From Beroe ovata (taxonomy: Eukaryota; Ctenophora; Nuda; Beroida; Beroidae), in the NCBI GenBank assembly GCA_946803715.1, contig CAMPET010000271.1:1-64000 (forward strand): 64,000 nt of DNA, written 5' to 3'. Position 1 is the first letter of the stretch, and each line of letters starts with the position of its first letter. A model generated the notes under the pieces. That model did no database searches. It saw nothing but the letters and a program-made list of their open reading frames with translations, and was not told the origin of the DNA. The translations under genes and the position numbers were made by a program. This document shows, in pieces, positions 1-11,613 of this stretch.

Positions 1-729
1 AGGATATGGTCAAAGTGAAGAAGCACCTGCTGAGCCAGAGCAAAACGCGACTCATCGGACCAAATTGTCCGGGCATAATCAAGCCGGGAGAATGTAAAAT
101 GGGCATTATGCCAGGTCACATTCATATGCCGGGCAAAATAGGTGGGTGTTTCTTCCCTTGCTCTGTTGCATTCGCCACGCGAAATCACTTGATGAATATT
201 GAATAATATGGACATAGTAGTTTGACCGTTGAGCCACCATTCTTAACCAGGTATCGTATCAAGATCTGGAACTCTGACATACGAGGCTGTAGATCAGACA
301 ACTAAATCAGGACTTGGACAGACTCTATGCGTTGGTTTGTGCGCACTTCTTCATCGATGTGGAAACTGTTTCCTCTAGCTCTGTTTTCCATTTCAACATT
401 ACCGATGACCGAATCCCGTTGAATCACTTCGGGGATCTACGGAATGCCGCGTTCCTACATATTAGCGCGCGCTTAGCTCCGTATGCCGCGCGCCTGCATT
501 CTTAACAGCACTTGGCTCTGCACAAAATAGCGCTATTTGCGATCAAAGCAGTTGTTGTCATCATTTGTTCCACGCGCGTCCATGATATGGATCGATATGA
601 TCGGAGCGCGCTGATTTTGCCTGACATGTGTCATTGTGTCAACCATCTTCTTGAATGCTGCATTAGTAGTTGAATTCATGTTGTGTGAATAAGAACTGTT
701 CAGGAATTGGTGGTGATCCATTCAACGGA
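1..729 (+). CDS. SUCLG1: Partial second copy of SUCLG1 (three exons), probably an alternate haplotype
   Basis: Three exons match the full SUCLG1 gene at 21721-22757: 3-141 (begins after an AG acceptor), 251-334, and 704-729, which is cut off by the N at 730. The encoded peptide covers the GPNCPG and GIMPGHIH segments and the GTLTYEAV segment of the succinate-CoA ligase alpha subunit. Splice sites and phases equal those of the second copy. I noticed no amino-acid changes in the exons; the serine codon in the SRSGT segment differs only synonymously (TCT versus TCC), while the introns differ by scattered substitutions and small indels. This copy lacks the 262-bp element found in the corresponding intron at 22299-22560. 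The single N and the abrupt change of sequence after it suggest an alternate allele placed here by the assembler; a true segmental duplication is the alternative. Confidence 0.85.
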
Positions 730-730
730 N

Positions 731-759
731 GGATCTCCACCGTGTTCGCCAGGCTAGGC
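731..759. repeat. Short dispersed repeat shared, inverted, with 55618-55645
   Basis: About 28 bases just after the N at 730 are nearly the reverse complement of 55618-55645 (the GCCTAGCCTGGCGAACACG segment and its flank). The flanking sequence is not shared. It may be the end of an unrecognised mobile element. The rest of 760-1040 shows no gene or structure that I can name. Confidence 0.4.
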
Positions 760-1040
760 ACAAAAACACATGGATACATACATAGGTGTCAGAAAAACGT
801 CGTCAGACCGTTCAAAGAAGATTGACCCATAGGAAAACCCCATCATTTTACAATGACATAGCTATCAATCGGAAACCCCTCTCCCTTTTAGCTGAATATG
901 AGTTGTAAAGAACGTATGGAGAATCCTCATCGTATGGACAATCATCAACCAGTGTTTTACTGTGGTTATGGAACTGTGGAACGACAGTTCCTTGTAGAGA
1001 TCAATTTCATCCACAGCCGTCGCAGAGCCACCACTCATTA

Positions 1041-1180
1041 CCGGTATGTGTACACATGGAAGGAAGAATGGACGGAAAGAAAAAGACGCGCACTTTACAG
1101 TGAAACTGCTTACAATTGCTAACAATTGCGTGTCTATTTTTCCTTCCATCCACCTTTTTTTCCATGTGTACACATACGCG
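1041..1180 (+). mobile_element. 140-bp MITE, copy 1, TTA target duplication
   Basis: The element begins CCGGTATGTGTACACATGG and ends with the near inverse, CATGTGTACACATACGCG. It is flanked by TTA at 1038-1040 and 1181-1183. The copy at 30850-30989 is the same length, nearly identical after reverse complementing, and flanked by TAA. A 3-bp TWA target duplication is the hallmark of PIF/Harbinger elements, so this is probably a non-autonomous member of that group; that assignment is inference. There is no coding capacity. Short open frames across it on both strands are a by-product of its palindromic structure. Confidence 0.85.
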
Positions 1181-2063
1181 TTACGTCATCACTGTTATAC
1201 CAAGTCTTGCCCTCCTCGTTTCGCGTGATCATCTTTCGCTAGCCCAACTATGACGTCAGCAATTACCAAACGACGAACGTGCCGTGCAATCAACTATTTA
1301 CCAACAATTTTATCAGCATTCAACATGAAGATATAAAAAAGCCGTAACATATGACGTCAATTGCAGTAGGAGCAGGGACCCTCGAATGCCGACAAATGAT
1401 GACATGAGAAGGGAGGGTTAATATTTTCTTGGAATAGTTTGAATTTATGCGTAAAAATTTCACTTTACAGGAACAAAGTGAAGGAAATTTCTGGTATTTA
1501 TTTCTGGTAATTCCTCTGGTTCCAAGTGCTTACAGAAAAAGTTACTGATAGATGAAAGTGAGCTGCGTCGGGCTGCGGAGAGATTTGAGGCTTATCCTGT
1601 TGGGTTACTTGATCTGAAATTTCGACAGTATCCAAAGTTCTGTAATTATGAACTCTGTGGCTTGGCTTCTGGGGGCTACGTCCCAAGGGCCCCTGTGGCA
1701 ATGATTATGGTGGTGTGTAAAAAGTGGGATAGCATAACTGGTTTATAATCTCAAAAAAACGTTTCCTGAGACTTGAAAGGAAGTTTGATTGGTGTAATGT
1801 TCCCTGGCTAGACATATATAACCAAACAACAATTTTGCTCAATAACTAGAATGTTTTATGTAGAACAAAATTTTCACTTTTGGTTCTGGCATTGATGGCG
1901 TGTATGCCGTATGGTTGATCAATTGGAATTATATCTCTGAAAAATATAATTAGATCCATTCATGGATCACGGGGTTCACCTTTGGAGTTTGGTGACCCTT
2001 TTGATCCACTTTGTCAAGTTGAGATCCATGATCCATATTGTGCTTCTTTGGGTTCAAGTCCTG

Positions 2064-2169
2064 GGGGTCCTTTCCGAAACTGACTTAAGTCAAAATTCAA
2101 CTGCAAATTCAAACTACATTTTCGACTTTAGTAAATACTAAGACTTAAGTCAGCTTCGGAAAGGACCCC
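2064..2169. mobile_element. Small fold-back element (106 bp)
   Basis: The ends form a long inverted repeat: GGGGTCCTTTCCGAA at the left and TTCGGAAAGGACCCC at the right, continuing inward through 'ctgacttaagtc' and its complement (about 28 paired bases with one mismatch). The element is flanked on both sides by CTG (2061-2063 and 2170-2172). The size, terminal inverted repeat and lack of coding content fit a MITE. Only one copy is seen in this window, so the target duplication is not independently confirmed. Confidence 0.7.
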
Positions 2170-2718
2170 CTGATCCATGTCCACTTCTCTGGTGTTATGT
2201 CAAAATTAAGTGACACTTCTGATCTTCATGGCCCTTCTCTGGGGTCAAGTTGAGAATCGAGATTTGGTGACCCTCATGAATCCTGATCCATATAGTGAGG
2301 TCAAGTCCTGATCAGTGTCCACTTCTCTGGTGTCATGTTGAAATCCAGTGACTCTTCTGATACACATGGCACTTCTCTGAGGTCACGATTTGGTGACCCT
2401 CCAAAATCCTGATCCATATAGTGCTTCTCTGGGATCAAGATCTGAGCTACGTGCACTTTTCTGGTGTGATGTCAAAATTCAATGACCCTGCTGATCCACT
2501 TGTCCCACTTGTGCTTCTTTGGTGGATCAGGAGGGACACTCAGAAGAAAATAATTTCACCCTTCTGATCCATATGGCGCTTCTTCTTGATGAAGTCAGGT
2601 TTCAATAACCCTCCCAATCCACCATAAATAAGGGGTTATGCATAAAACTTAACCTAAGAAAGTTAGCAATGGCTTACTAAGTATTTTTCAGAATGTTTGC
2701 ACCTGGATAAAGGGACAG

Positions 2719-3357
2719 CAGGGGTTAGGGGGCGAAGCCCCCAGGAAATTTTTTGAAATACAGAGTGTTTTAGATGAAATCTGGTATTAAAGAAAATATC
2801 ACAGTAACAAAAAATAAGATGAGCATACAAGTTATGCAAGAATGAAGAACTGAAGAAAATGTGATGATCTGAGGCGTATGATACTCATTTAAATTGTAGA
2901 GTATATGGCTTTTATCATCAGAGTATCATCTTTAGTCATGAGCAGGGGTCTGGGGGCACAGCCCCCAGAAGCCAGAGGTTAAATTTTATGTTCCATAAGG
3001 TGAAATCCTTCCAAATTTTCCATTTATTGCTTGGTTATAGTGGAAATAAATGGGTCTTGGGGCACTGCCCTGATATAGAACATCATAATGTATAGAAAGT
3101 AGATATCTTCCAGTATCACAGGTAGTTTTCATTCAATGTGCTCCTTCCATGTAAAGTATTCAATTCAATTCAATTATAAATTTTCACAGCACATTACCAA
3201 GATATAATTTCATACCTAGATATGTGGAGTTTCAAGTTTGTGCTGAGGGCTAGCACCAAGTCAGATCCAAAATCTGTTAAGAAGCAGTTTAAAGCTGAAG
3301 CAGTTTAAAGTTGAAGCAGGGGTCTGGGGGCTCAGCCCCCAGAAGTCAGAGGTTAAG
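2719..3357 (+). repeat. Three copies of a GGGGGC-loop-GCCCCC hairpin repeat
   Basis: Copies at about 2719-2757, 2943-2982 and 3317-3357 read CAGGGGT(CT)GGGGGC, a short loop, then GCCCCCAGAA. Two of them continue with 'gccagaggttaa' or 'gtcagaggttaa', so the shared unit is longer than the hairpin. A weaker relative lies at about 3054-3074. These look like decayed copies of one interspersed repeat rather than a tandem array. Confidence 0.6.
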
Positions 3358-4692
3358 TTCTGTATGGAAGGGCGAAACCTTAGAAAATTTTCATCCAATC
3401 CTGAATTGAATGTATAATGTGCATATTAATACCATATGAATAATATTTCCTTTTTTATGAAATGAATTAATTAGATAAGATGTGGAGATTAATACATCAC
3501 TTAAGTATTTATTTTCCAGGATACATCTTCATTAAATTACATAACCACTTACAATAATTTACATAACCCATTTACACTTTTCATTTAAAACATTTCATAG
3601 TATAAATAGAAATTTTACAAGGTAATTCATAATCAGATATCTATTTCACCACTGGCGTGCTTGCGGTGTGTAATCGACGAAAATGAATTATGCGGCGCGG
3701 CATCATTTCATGAACTCTGGCAATATAATAAATTTTCTGCGTCAGGTGGCATCAAAATTGCGCGCTGTATCGTATATGTGAATATGTGATATGACGTTTT
3801 GAGGTTTTCCTACCGCCTGCGCCGCGCAATTTTCGCCTGACGGTGCTAGGCTGTAAGCCCGGCTGACGCGACGCAAGCCGCAACGCGGTGAAAGCCATTT
3901 TGCTTTGCGCGCAATGAAATTCTCGACAGAATGAAATTTTCAAAACGCAATTTTGATTTTGCCCAAATATTCCCGCAGGGACAAAATTCCGCCATGACAC
4001 ATGAGCACATTTAGCACGGGCGTTATTTTACAAAGTTGTGAGGCAGCAAGCAAGGATGGTAGGGATCGGAAACCCCGACAACAAGAGGACTTAATATATG
4101 TGATATGCCTGAACAGTATAAACAGGTTTCACAGGTTTCATCTATAAATTTTGCTTCTGCGTTTGTCTGTATTTTCATTGCTTTTGTGTCAGTTTATATT
4201 TGTTGCTAGGATGTTGATGCATGATAATTGATAAGAACAGTCTGACTGACTCACTGTCTGAGTCGTAAAGATAACTTGTACATATTGACTGAAAATCTGC
4301 TTCACAAAAGATGTATTTCCAAGAAGAAGGATTCTTTTGAGGCACCAAACTTTAGACATCAATCTGTAATGAAAACGTAGAATAAAAAATGATAAGGGTC
4401 TTTCATCTGTCATCAACACACAAAGAATGTGTTTGAGATCAGAGATATTGGATCAGACTTAATGTTACTCTCAAAACAAGAATTTGGCTAATACAAAAAT
4501 TTTGTAATACAAAATAGTTTGTTATTCAAAAAATTGAGTTACATAAAAAAGGAGGGGAAAATAATCAAGCCATGTGTACCTGTTCGTTTGAATGCCAAGT
4601 ATCATTCTATATGAATTGATATATGAATTAGGGTAATGCCATTCATAATTTTTGTTTCATTCATCATTATATGTCTCTTTAGGTTCAGTTCA

Positions 4693-6876
4693 ATGGTGAA
4701 ATCAAAGAGGAAAAAGAAGCGTACACATGTAACAGAGGATGAAGATGGACCTCATACTTTTGTTGTAAACAAGGGGTCACTTGGCAAAGCTGGTTCAGAA
4801 TTGATGTTGGATGTACGAAAATGTTTGGAGCCATTCACAGCCCGGAATCTTAGAGCAAGGAAATTTAATAAGATAAAGGATTATATCCACGTTTCAGCTC
4901 AGTATGGTGTATCTCATTTACTGTTGTTGTCAACATCAATGTTGGGATATATAAATCTTAGAGTTTGCAAGGTAAATTCATGTGAATGTGTGGTTTTAGA
5001 AGTGAATGTGGATGACACAACTGCCACACAACTGCTACACAACTGTGAACAAGTCAATTTATGGTTAGTGATCATTCTACATCAAAAAATTATATTAAGA
5101 TTTGACCTTCATCGATACATTTATTCCTTATTCTTCCAACTGACGTTAAGACATTGAACTACAGACATTTCTATGATGTGTGATTCATTGATTTGTTCTT
5201 TATTCCCTTCAGGGCATGAATGCCAATTCAAGACTATTAATCTTGTAATAGTATTACCTATAGCAATTTGACAATGCAATTACCCCAATGCTCATTATTT
5301 GCAACAAAATATTCCGTGCATGAAATCAATTGTTTCAAACCCCCTTAATTAAACAAAATGTCTGCATAGATTGGCATGTTTTACTATATTTCCCATACCC
5401 ACTAACTGCTAGACACGAAGAAATTATTCTATTTCACCATCGCATCACAGAAAATGGCTACAGTGAAAATATTCTCTTTTGAACCTCAGCTGGAAGACTA
5501 GGGTAAAATGAATCAATGGAGGTCGACATCTAACATAAATTTTCAAAGAAGGATGATCTCTTACCATAACTGTACTTGTGTCCCAGATGTGTCACAGTTG
5601 TGTCACAGTAGTGTCACAGGTGTGTCACAGTTGTGTCTTCAAGATTCGCTCGTTTGACCAAATGTGCTTCAAAAAGCCATGCAATGCATCATCATAACTG
5701 AGCAAGTTTGTATAATGCTCAACTGTAAAATGTGAATTGATGATAATTAGTTTGGCCAATAGCCAGTTGGTGATTTCCTTTTTTCTCCAGGTACCCCGTG
5801 GCCCTACTCTTTCATTTCGTATCTCCTCTTATACCCTTTTGAAGGATGTGGTGTCCTTATTGAAACGCCCTAAAGGATACACTAAAACCTATGAAACTGC
5901 ACCTCTACTTATCATGAATGGCTTTGATGAATCTCTTCCTCATCATAAACTGATAACAACCACATTCCAAAATATGTTACCTGCAGTGAATGTTAAAAAT
6001 GTGAAATTGAATACTTTGAAGAGATGCTTATTATTCAACTTCAATGCAGATATGAATACTATTGATGTCAGGCATTTTAGTATATCTGCTACACCAGTTG
6101 GTGTCAATAGAGCCATCAAGAAATTATTGAAGAAGGTTCCAGATTTGAGTAAATACTCAGACATATCAGATTTTCTTACAAATGGGTATTTCAGCGAGAG
6201 TGATGGTGAGGATGCACCTGATACCCAAGTTGTTCTGCCTCAGAAAATTGCTGGCAGAGGAAACTTGAAATCAAATAGGAGTGCAATTCGCCTCACTGAA
6301 TTGGGACCAAGACTGACTCTTAATCTGGTTAAAATACAGGATGGTGTTGGTGAAGGTGAAGTTTTACACCACGCCTACATCACTAAAACTGCAGAAGAAA
6401 AAAAGCAGCTGAGAGCCAAAATAGAGAAGCAAAGGCAGCTTAAAGAAAGGCGAAAGAAAGAGCAGCAGAAGAATGTGATGCAAAAGAAAAAGAATTTGGA
6501 AGATGAACAAAAAGCCAAAAAACGGAAGTCAGAAGAGGTTGTCTCATCTGATGATGACGTTCAGTACTATCAAGAAGAAATAGGTCAAGCACCTGACCCT
6601 GAACTTCTTCTCAAAACAAAGCGAACGAAAAGATCTTCTGATTTTAAGAAGTCACAAAAAAGACTTCTCAATGATGTACCAGTAAGTTCTGAAAAGACCG
6701 AGCAGTTTTCACAACCTAAATCCAAAAGAACCAAGAGGTCAAGCGACTATAAGAAGAGTAAAGTCGCATCGTCTTTGGCGAAAGATTTGGCTATGAAGTC
6801 CTCTGATCAAAAAACCCTCATCTCAAATGTCAAATCAGATGCAAAGGGGATCGCTTTTCATAGGAAGAAGAAATAG
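4693..6876 (+). CDS. PPAN: Peter Pan / SSF1 homologue, Brix-domain ribosome biogenesis factor
   Basis: Two exons, 4693-4971 and 5791-6876, joined in phase 0 by an 819-bp GT-AG intron, give 454 aa. The start follows the family: a short basic N-terminus (MVKSKRKKKR), then the Brix domain from about residue 22 to 290. Recognisable family segments are LDVRKCLEPFTA, the exon junction at VPRGPTLSFR, LNTLKRCLLF, PVGVNRAIKKLL, and the end of Brix at AIRLTELGPRLTLNLVKIQ with GVGEGEVLHH. The last 150 residues are a lysine-rich, probably coiled and nucleolar-targeting tail with acidic patches. PPAN/Ssf1 acts in 60S subunit assembly (27S pre-rRNA processing). The length is close to that of other animal PPANs. 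An in-frame methionine 57 bases upstream (4636) would add a hydrophobic stretch and is not used in the family. Confidence 0.95.
5577..5640 (+). repeat. Short tandem repeat in the PPAN intron
   Basis: About five units of 'gtgtcacag' with a 2-3 base spacer ('ttgtgtcacagtagtgtcac') lie in the intron of PPAN. I see no role for it. Confidence 0.75.
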
Positions 6877-7172
6877 GTCAAAAATTAATCATGCAATCGA
6901 ATAATTTTGAGAATTGGGTTGTCTTTCCATGTTCACCAATGCGGAGTTCGTTCTAAAGTTGTCATTTTTATTTCTTCAGTGACGTATAAGTAATTTATTA
7001 CCTGTTTTATCATATCTCAAGTCGTTTGACCTGGAATTTGTTCTTAATTGATACAAAATGATAAGAATTTGGGACTGTATTTCTTGTCATCTTTTTTATT
7101 GAATGAGAAGCAGCAACATAATTCTCGTATTTCAGTATGTTTCCATAGTATCTAGCTGGAGAATAGGAGGTC

Positions 7173-10100
7173 ATGTTCTGGCAACAGTTGAATCTGGAGG
7201 ATTCACTGCTCAATGAACTGGTGACCAAAGAGGATACAACTTTAGATCGAGTGCTCGATGAGAGTGATGTCATCCAGGAGTGTAAAACAAAAAATGAAAA
7301 ACTTCTAGAATTTCTCTCCAGAGTGGAAAATATGCAACAGCTCATCGCAAATGTTACATCAGAGCCACAGAACAATGAAGACGAGAAAACAAAATATTAC
7401 AAATCCTATGTTTGTTGTGAACTGTTGTCCAGTGATGCTGGTATAATTACAGACACACTCGCAAATGACACAATATTATTGCACCAGCTATGGAACTTTG
7501 TGAAAACCAGTGGGGAAATCAATCCATTATTAGCATCATTTTTCAGTAAAGTTGTTCAGATTCTTTTAAATCGCCGACCAAATGTCGTCCTGGCATTTTT
7601 GAAAGACCACCCTTCACTTATCGATGATTTAGTGTTTCATATCGACACATCAGCTATTATGGATGTGATCTATCGAATTGTTATTTGTTTCGAGAATTCC
7701 ATCACACGTTTCAAAGTGTGCCATTGGTTAAGAGATGTGAGACTGATAGAGAAATTGGTTTCTTCAATCAAAGACGATGCTTCAAATGATGCGCTCTGCA
7801 ATACTTGCCATTTGTTGAGTGATATCCTTAAAGTTTGCAGAGATCCACAAGAAAGTTTCAAAGGAGCAAAAGATGCCCTCTTAATAGAACTTGAGAGTGA
7901 ACACACAATACAATGCCTCCTCACGGCAATAACGTCAAGCAAAAACAAACATCTCATCAATCATGGTATCGGTATTCTCCAAACCTACCTCACAAAGGTT
8001 TATTTACGGCTAATTCTGCACTGTGCTGTACCTACTATTTTGAACCGCCAATAGAATTCAGATCACTTAGTTTTATATTATAGATGATAATCATGAAATC
8101 GTTTTCCTATTTCTCTCAGCAAACGCCATCAACTATGATACCGAACATGGTTGAACTAGACAGACCCACTTTAATATCTATGGTTACTTTCGAAAAAAGT
8201 GTGTCAGAAAACCTGGAAAGTTTGCAAGTGAGTATGTACAATCATTTTTTCTTCGCAGCAAACGCTAGACGTATTTTCCATTCCATACTATGTTCCATTC
8301 TATACTACTGAAGAGTAGTATTTAGTTACCAAACCCTTTTTACTATTTCATCCTGTTTGATTTGATAGAGAAAGTTTGCTTTTAAACGTATTCTCACTGT
8401 CAGGGATTGCTGGATAACTCGGTGAATGGCGAGGGTTTGAGAGTTGATAGACTCCAAGTTGTAAAATTGTTAACGCTTCTTGTACAATGCAACTCACTTG
8501 ATATCAATAGAGAACTCGTCCGACTAAATACTCTTGATAAAGTGTGGAAATTGTTTAACAAGAATCCATACAACAATTTTTTACACACACAGGTTGCTTT
8601 TTCATGGCATTGATTTCAAGTGCGATTTAATGTTTCGGAAGGATGTCACGTATTCATGACGCTCTATAAACAATTTATCACTGCTTTCAGGTTGTTTCTA
8701 TGATAGAATTCATTTTGTACACTAAAGTTGACCAAGAAGATGATGGTATTCTCCTGAAGCATGTTATCAATGATTTAGCGTTGATGAGGAGGATAGAAGA
8801 AGTGTGGGACGAAAATAATTCACCTCGGGTACCTACATGTTAAGTGCATACCTTGATATGACAGAGCAATGAAAAATTAGTTGACATAAGAACCTGCTCA
8901 GAACTTTCCATAACACCCAAGTCTATAGTATAGCGTTATAAATGGTACTTGCAGAGCAGTGAAGCTCCCCGAAAGCGGAGGGTTGGATTTCTCGGCCATG
9001 TGTACAGGATGGCGGAAACTGTTCAAGACATCGTGACAGCTAGAGAGAATAAGAAATACTTTGTGGAATGGCTTGAAAAACAACATGACCCTAATTTCTG
9101 GAACACATTCTATGAAGAAACACTGAAGGTATAGATTGTCGACAATGATTATGTGTCGAGTTTGAGGCCATTGATGTAGCTCTCGAAACTAAAACCATCT
9201 CTGCTTATCTCAGGATCAGAGAGATAAAAATGAGACGCCACTTGGACCTGACCCAAGGAGATATAATCACATGGACAGTGATGACGATAACGATGATAAA
9301 ATAGGAATAGGACTGAAAAACTTTGTTAATAACCCTCTCTTCAGTGTGAGTTATGGTTCCTATAGACCTGATCCAGCAAAATTAGCATTGTGCACGAACG
9401 TTGACGCCATTCAACGTTATCGTGTTGTCTGTCACATGACATGTGACTCACTTTACAGTGGAAACCAGATGAAGAAGAAGACTTGGAATTCTCATTTGAA
9501 CCAGCTGCCTCGAACAACAACTTCTCTCAAATAACGTACAAACCCGTTGTGGTGCCCGAGTGGAAAGACAAGAATTTGGATGACTGCTGGGAGAAGAATA
9601 TAACCTTCTCAGAACCAGAGCAGACATCGAGTATGCAGGTAAAGCACGTCCTGCCTTGCTGCTTCTTCTTGCCTTGGCCATGTGGAGAGATTCTTATCTA
9701 TTACAGGTGCAGGAGGACTCATCAAGTTCCGAAGATGAGGATGTGAAGGAGGTCGCACATGACCCATGGGCATCAACTCCTCAACAGGTACTTTCAACAA
9801 GTTCCCCTGTGCTCAATGCGCTTTGTGCATACACAGTGCACACAAATAGTACAAACTTCCATAGTTAGGGGCTGGTCAGCTCCTCGTTGCATGTTAATTG
9901 TTATTGATACACGAAGTACGGCGTAAGTGGACGGTGATTGATTCGTTGCCCATGGGACATTATTGTTATCAAAAAATGGCGCGTATTTAGGAGCTCCTTG
10001 TTGAATAGCTTAGACTGGAGTATACCACATTGGCATGATATTCATAACTCTGCAATTTTGATGTTTTATTGTTTTTCCATTCTATTCCAAAGTGAATCTA

Positions 10101-10208
10101 CTCCTCTCAGGTCTCAATGAGTCTCTGATGTACTTGGTGGTGCGTTTGCATGTCTACATTGTTGTCATTCTGTATGTCATAGTTACAATAACATGCCACT
10201 ACCAAACG

Positions 10209-10239
<31 letters not shown>

Positions 10240-11613
10240 TCGCACACACACACANNNNNNNNNNNNNNNNNNNNNNNNNNNNNNNNNNNNNNNNNNNNNN
10301 NNNNNNNNNNNNNNNNNNNNNNNNNNNNNNNNACACACACACACACACACAATACACACTCGGCATTGGTATTTGATGCTTGTATTACTTTTGATTGGAT
10401 ATCATCACACTTGCTGCTTTACTTCAGAGATGCATTCTTAGATATCGAATTGATTCTAATACCGTAAGTCTTACAAATTCTTGACAATCTGAATGCTAGC
10501 AGTTGTTATTGATCCCTTGACCTCCTCCATGACACTATGCCATTCACCTGAATTATCCAGAAGATCATTTAGAATTATCCAGAAGATCATCTAGAATTAT
10601 CCAGAAGATCATTTAGAATTTTCCAGAAGATCATTTAGAATTATCCAGAAGATCATTTAGAATTTTCCAGAAGATCATTTAGAATTTTCCAAATTTCTCC
10701 ACCAAACTAAGCACTCGTTTAGTACCCATGTATTTAGTGTACTCTATTTGAAGGAGCTGAGTCAATACAATTATTAACAGCAGTATGGATGTATCATAAA
10801 TGCCCCAAATGCTTTGTTAATAGTTTATTGGCTTCATAGGAGTTCATTAACAGCATCAGTTTTGTCCTACAAATGTCTTAGAACACTTACTCATCTCGTC
10901 ATTTACATTTCATGTGATGCTTCCGTGCAAACTTTCAGCTATGTTTCCTCCAAAACCAATTAGACTTGTTCTCATCAAGACCAGCTGATCTTGGCTGTTC
11001 TCCTTTTGTTCCATTTACCTTATTGTGCAAGTATTGGTATTTATAGCCAGCGTCAGCTTTGTTGAAAAGCACATACCCATTTTGTGACATAAGCGTGTTA
11101 TTATGTGTCATATAGACATTAGACAGGCTTAGATCTGTATTCACAATGTCGGCTGTCAAAATATGTCAGCTTGTATGTCTAGATTTTCAAGTTCTCATAG
11201 ACCCGTATCTTAATCTAGCTTTATTAGCAAACATTTTCTCGAATCCATGCTAGAGAGATTGATAACCTATAATATTTCAGGAGTTCTCAAAGATGGATAC
11301 AGATGTGAGTTGGGCTAACTTTAACGACTTCGAGCCTGACTCTACCTCCGCTGAAACACGAGAGAAGCCCTGGGAGAGCACACCACCTGACGGCTCTGTC
11401 CTCCACTCCAGCCCCAAGACGGCGGACAAGAAGACAAAGTATGGGGCTCCAGGGGCAGAATACACATTTGACGATATCCCCACTAACGGGGTGATGGATG
11501 AAGAGGGGATGGTTACAGATTCACCGCCATCCCCCGGTGCTTCAGAAGGGCGAGAAGTTGTGATGATGACAGAGTCGCCAACAACATGGCCAACCACTCA
11601 AATCACGTCATAG
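7173..11613 (+). CDS. PPP6R: SAPS-domain regulatory subunit of protein phosphatase 6
   Basis: Nine exons in phase 0 throughout: 7173-7997, 8120-8227, 8404-8592, 8691-8828, 8955-9128, 9214-9345, 9459-9638, 9707-9787 and 11281-11613, giving 719 aa. The start MFWQQLNLEDSLLNELV is the standard SAPS N-terminus. The helical-repeat SAPS domain covers roughly residues 1-480, with family segments DVIQECKTKNEKLLEFL, NPLLASFFSKVV, INRELVRLNTLDKVWKLF and NPYNNFLHTQ. The tail is acidic and low in complexity, and ends with the conserved VSWANFNDFEP motif, which supports the last exon despite its 1.5 kb intron. SAPS subunits scaffold and target the PP6 catalytic subunit. A further small exon inside the last intron cannot be excluded because 10255-10332 is an N gap. 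The gene is ancestral to PPP6R1/2/3, so no number is given. Confidence 0.93.
10207..10358. repeat. CA microsatellite with assembly gap
   Basis: A CA-rich run is interrupted by Ns at 10255-10332, inside the last intron of the PPP6R gene. Open frames that run through the Ns are not genes. Confidence 0.95.
10551..10690 (+). repeat. 22-bp minisatellite in the last PPP6R intron
   Basis: About six and a half copies of 'aattatccagaagatcattt' followed by 'ag', with single-base variants (tat/ttt, att/atc). The array is regular and recent. Confidence 0.9.

Larger units (their letters stand above)
1181..4692. other. Repeat-rich intergenic region without a recognised gene
   Basis: I see no coding exon with family similarity here. 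Positions about 1960-2640 are a degenerate run of units containing 'gatccat', 'cttctctgg' and 'ggtcaag', a decayed tandem or nested repeat. Positions 3640-4015 are GC-rich and carry the segment 'gcgcgcaatgaaattctcga' shared with the GC-rich repeats near 24150 and 58750. A fold-back element and three hairpin repeats inside the region are listed separately. Positions 4080-4690 are AT-rich and featureless. Confidence 0.6.

Noticed and set aside
1498-1701. Minus-strand open frame near the window start
   Set aside because: No similarity, no splice context, and it lies in repeat-rich sequence.
4636-4692. Upstream in-frame start for PPAN adding a hydrophobic leader
   Set aside because: Family members begin with a short basic segment; the upstream part looks like UTR, and a nucleolar protein would not carry a signal-like leader.
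10092-10441. Open frames through the N runs (also 39870-40320 and 53195-53703)
   Set aside because: CA/TG dinucleotide repeats and unknown bases; not coding.
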